Source: a virus. Taken from it: a DNA stretch of 56,689 nucleotides. Shown one piece after another: positions 56,165 through 56,689 of the stretch (within the stretch, counting starts at the first letter, position 1; the number at the start of each line of letters is the position of its first letter). The stretch covers positions 1-56,689 of the IMG/VR virus record IMGVR_UViG_3300032331_002769; one strand, written 5' to 3'. The notes below the pieces were generated by a model, which worked only from the letters and a program-made list of their open reading frames with translations, did no database searches and was not told the origin of the DNA. Both the position numbers and the translations under genes were made by a program.

Positions 56165-56368
56165 TTAGTTATTAGCAACTTGCATTTTTAAAATTTCAAT
56201 TGCAATATTAATATGCTTCATATTGTAAGGATCTAAATTTCTTTGTTGGCAAATTCTTTTGATACAAATAAAAAAAGCAAATGTATCAAGCACCATCATT
56301 TTTTCTACGTCCTTAACCGCTTCCCTTGTGTATGAAACTTCAATGACTTTATTTTTGTTATTGTTCAT
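56165..56368 (-). CDS. Small hypothetical early protein
   Basis: 67 residues, first gene of the minus-strand right-end operon. Predominantly helical (REAVKDVEKMMVLDTFAFF, IKRICQQRNLDPYNMKHINIAIEILK). Sits 24 bases behind a TATATTTG box; its leader TTGAGCAATTATG resembles the leader of the virion-block regulator. No family recognised. Confidence 0.6.
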   Translation of the reverse strand: MNNNKNKVIEVSYTREAVKDVEKMMVLDTFAFFICIKRICQQRNLDPYNMKHINIAIEILKMQVANN

Positions 56369-56392
56369 AATTGCTCAATAAATAATTTTAAA

Positions 56393-56400
56393 CAAATATA
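56393..56400 (-). promoter_or_regulatory. Promoter of the minus-strand early operon
   Basis: TATATTTG on the minus strand, 25 bases before the first gene of the operon. TTTG about 14 bases upstream is close for a -33 element. It faces away from the hairpin tract. Confidence 0.55.
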
Positions 56401-56689
56401 AAAAAGATTATCAACAAACACAGCATAAAAGGTAAAAGTTATTAACAATGAATAATCAGAAATAAACAATTTGATTTTATCGAACAGATCCATTTTCCAT
56501 AAAGAACAAGAAAAAGAATAAGAAAAAGCATTTGCGTTAGCAAATAGACACAAGAAAAAAAAACCTCGTAACAAATTTGAATAAAATTTGTTACAGTTTA
56601 GAGGGGGGAATGAGGAGTATTGATAAAGTTGACGATCCATTGAAAATGGTATCGTCAAAGAAAGAAAAGAAGTAAAGATAGAAATAGAA
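56401..56689. other. Non-coding hairpin tract, candidate replication or packaging origin
   Basis: No credible gene. Three hairpins lie in 127 bases: 56530-56545 (ATTTGC/GCAAAT, loop GTTA), 56568-56594 (11-base perfect stem GTAACAAATTT, loop GAATA) and 56631-56656 (GACGAT/ATCGTC with an inner CCATT/AATGG). A G-rich stretch, GAGGGGGGAATGAGGAG, unusual in this AT-rich molecule, lies between the last two. If the molecule is circular, this joins the 263-base gap before the first gene. Confidence 0.55.

Noticed and set aside
56365-56658. Open frame of 97 codons on the minus strand over the hairpin tract
   Set aside because: It needs a TTG start inside a stem, covers three hairpins and the early promoter, and has no leader context of real genes here.
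1-56689. Terminal inverted or direct repeats at window ends
   Set aside because: The first 50 and last 50 bases, read both ways, do not match each other, so there is no evidence for linear terminal repeats.
1-56689. tRNA genes or CRISPR array
   Set aside because: I saw no T-loop-like GTTCGAATC with matching acceptor stems and no regularly spaced repeats; short degenerate tRNAs could be missed without a covariance search.

Overview
The window reads as a complete or nearly complete genome of a double-stranded-DNA-type bacterial virus of a Bacteroidota host, most likely a flavobacterium. Base composition is very AT-rich. Start codons are preceded by A-rich leaders instead of Shine-Dalgarno sites, and the Bacteroidota -7 promoter box TAnnTTTG recurs before gene blocks. 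A lipoprotein carries an LSSC lipobox. I see no ribosomal RNA, tRNA, CRISPR array, integrase or insertion sequence. Whether the molecule is circular cannot be decided from the sequence alone.

Layout. (1) 1-12.75 kb, plus strand: about 25 small early and replication genes. They include a protein with B-family-polymerase-like palm motifs, a ParB-like protein, an OB-fold candidate, a full-length DnaB-type helicase, a DnaA-domain-IV-like protein, cytosine-C5 and DPPY-type DNA methyltransferases, a RusA-like resolvase, an HTH regulator and a DUF4406 protein. (2) 12.9-14.2 kb, minus strand: a module of a small membrane protein, an SLT-type transglycosylase and an OmpA-like peptidoglycan binder. (3) 14.3-27.4 kb: four genes for 'polyvalent' multidomain proteins (one of 2364 residues), joined by 21 copies of a short F/Y-x-x-G-G sequence; the last ends in an intact RadC/JAMM metalloprotease-like domain. 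(4) 27.4-30.2 kb: a muramidase-like protein, two M15 peptidases and small membrane proteins. (5) 30.5-48.3 kb: the virion block, with a DnaA-IV-like regulator, a HerA/FtsK-like ATPase, two glycosyltransferases, a candidate major capsid protein between a long leader and a strong terminator, then a run of small proteins with C-terminal or paired membrane segments, a zinc metalloprotease and a beta-helix spike. (6) 48.3-53.6 kb: holin-like protein, receptor-binding proteins and an overlapping spanin-like pair. (7) 53.6-56.4 kb, minus strand: eleven small genes from one promoter, probably host-takeover genes. (8) 56.4-56.69 kb: a non-coding tract with three hairpins, a candidate replication or packaging origin.

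I recognise no terminase, portal, tape measure, tail tube or HK97-type capsid protein. The likely packaging enzyme is a HerA/FtsK-type ATPase, and many of the structural proteins are membrane-anchored. The best reading is a tailless, internal-membrane virus with a genome several times larger than those of well-known tailless phages. The polyvalent block adds tandem DnaN-like sliding-clamp domains, a GNAT domain and a possible Gly-Gly processing system. Absence of tail genes is an argument from what I can recognise, and sensitive profile searches could overturn it.
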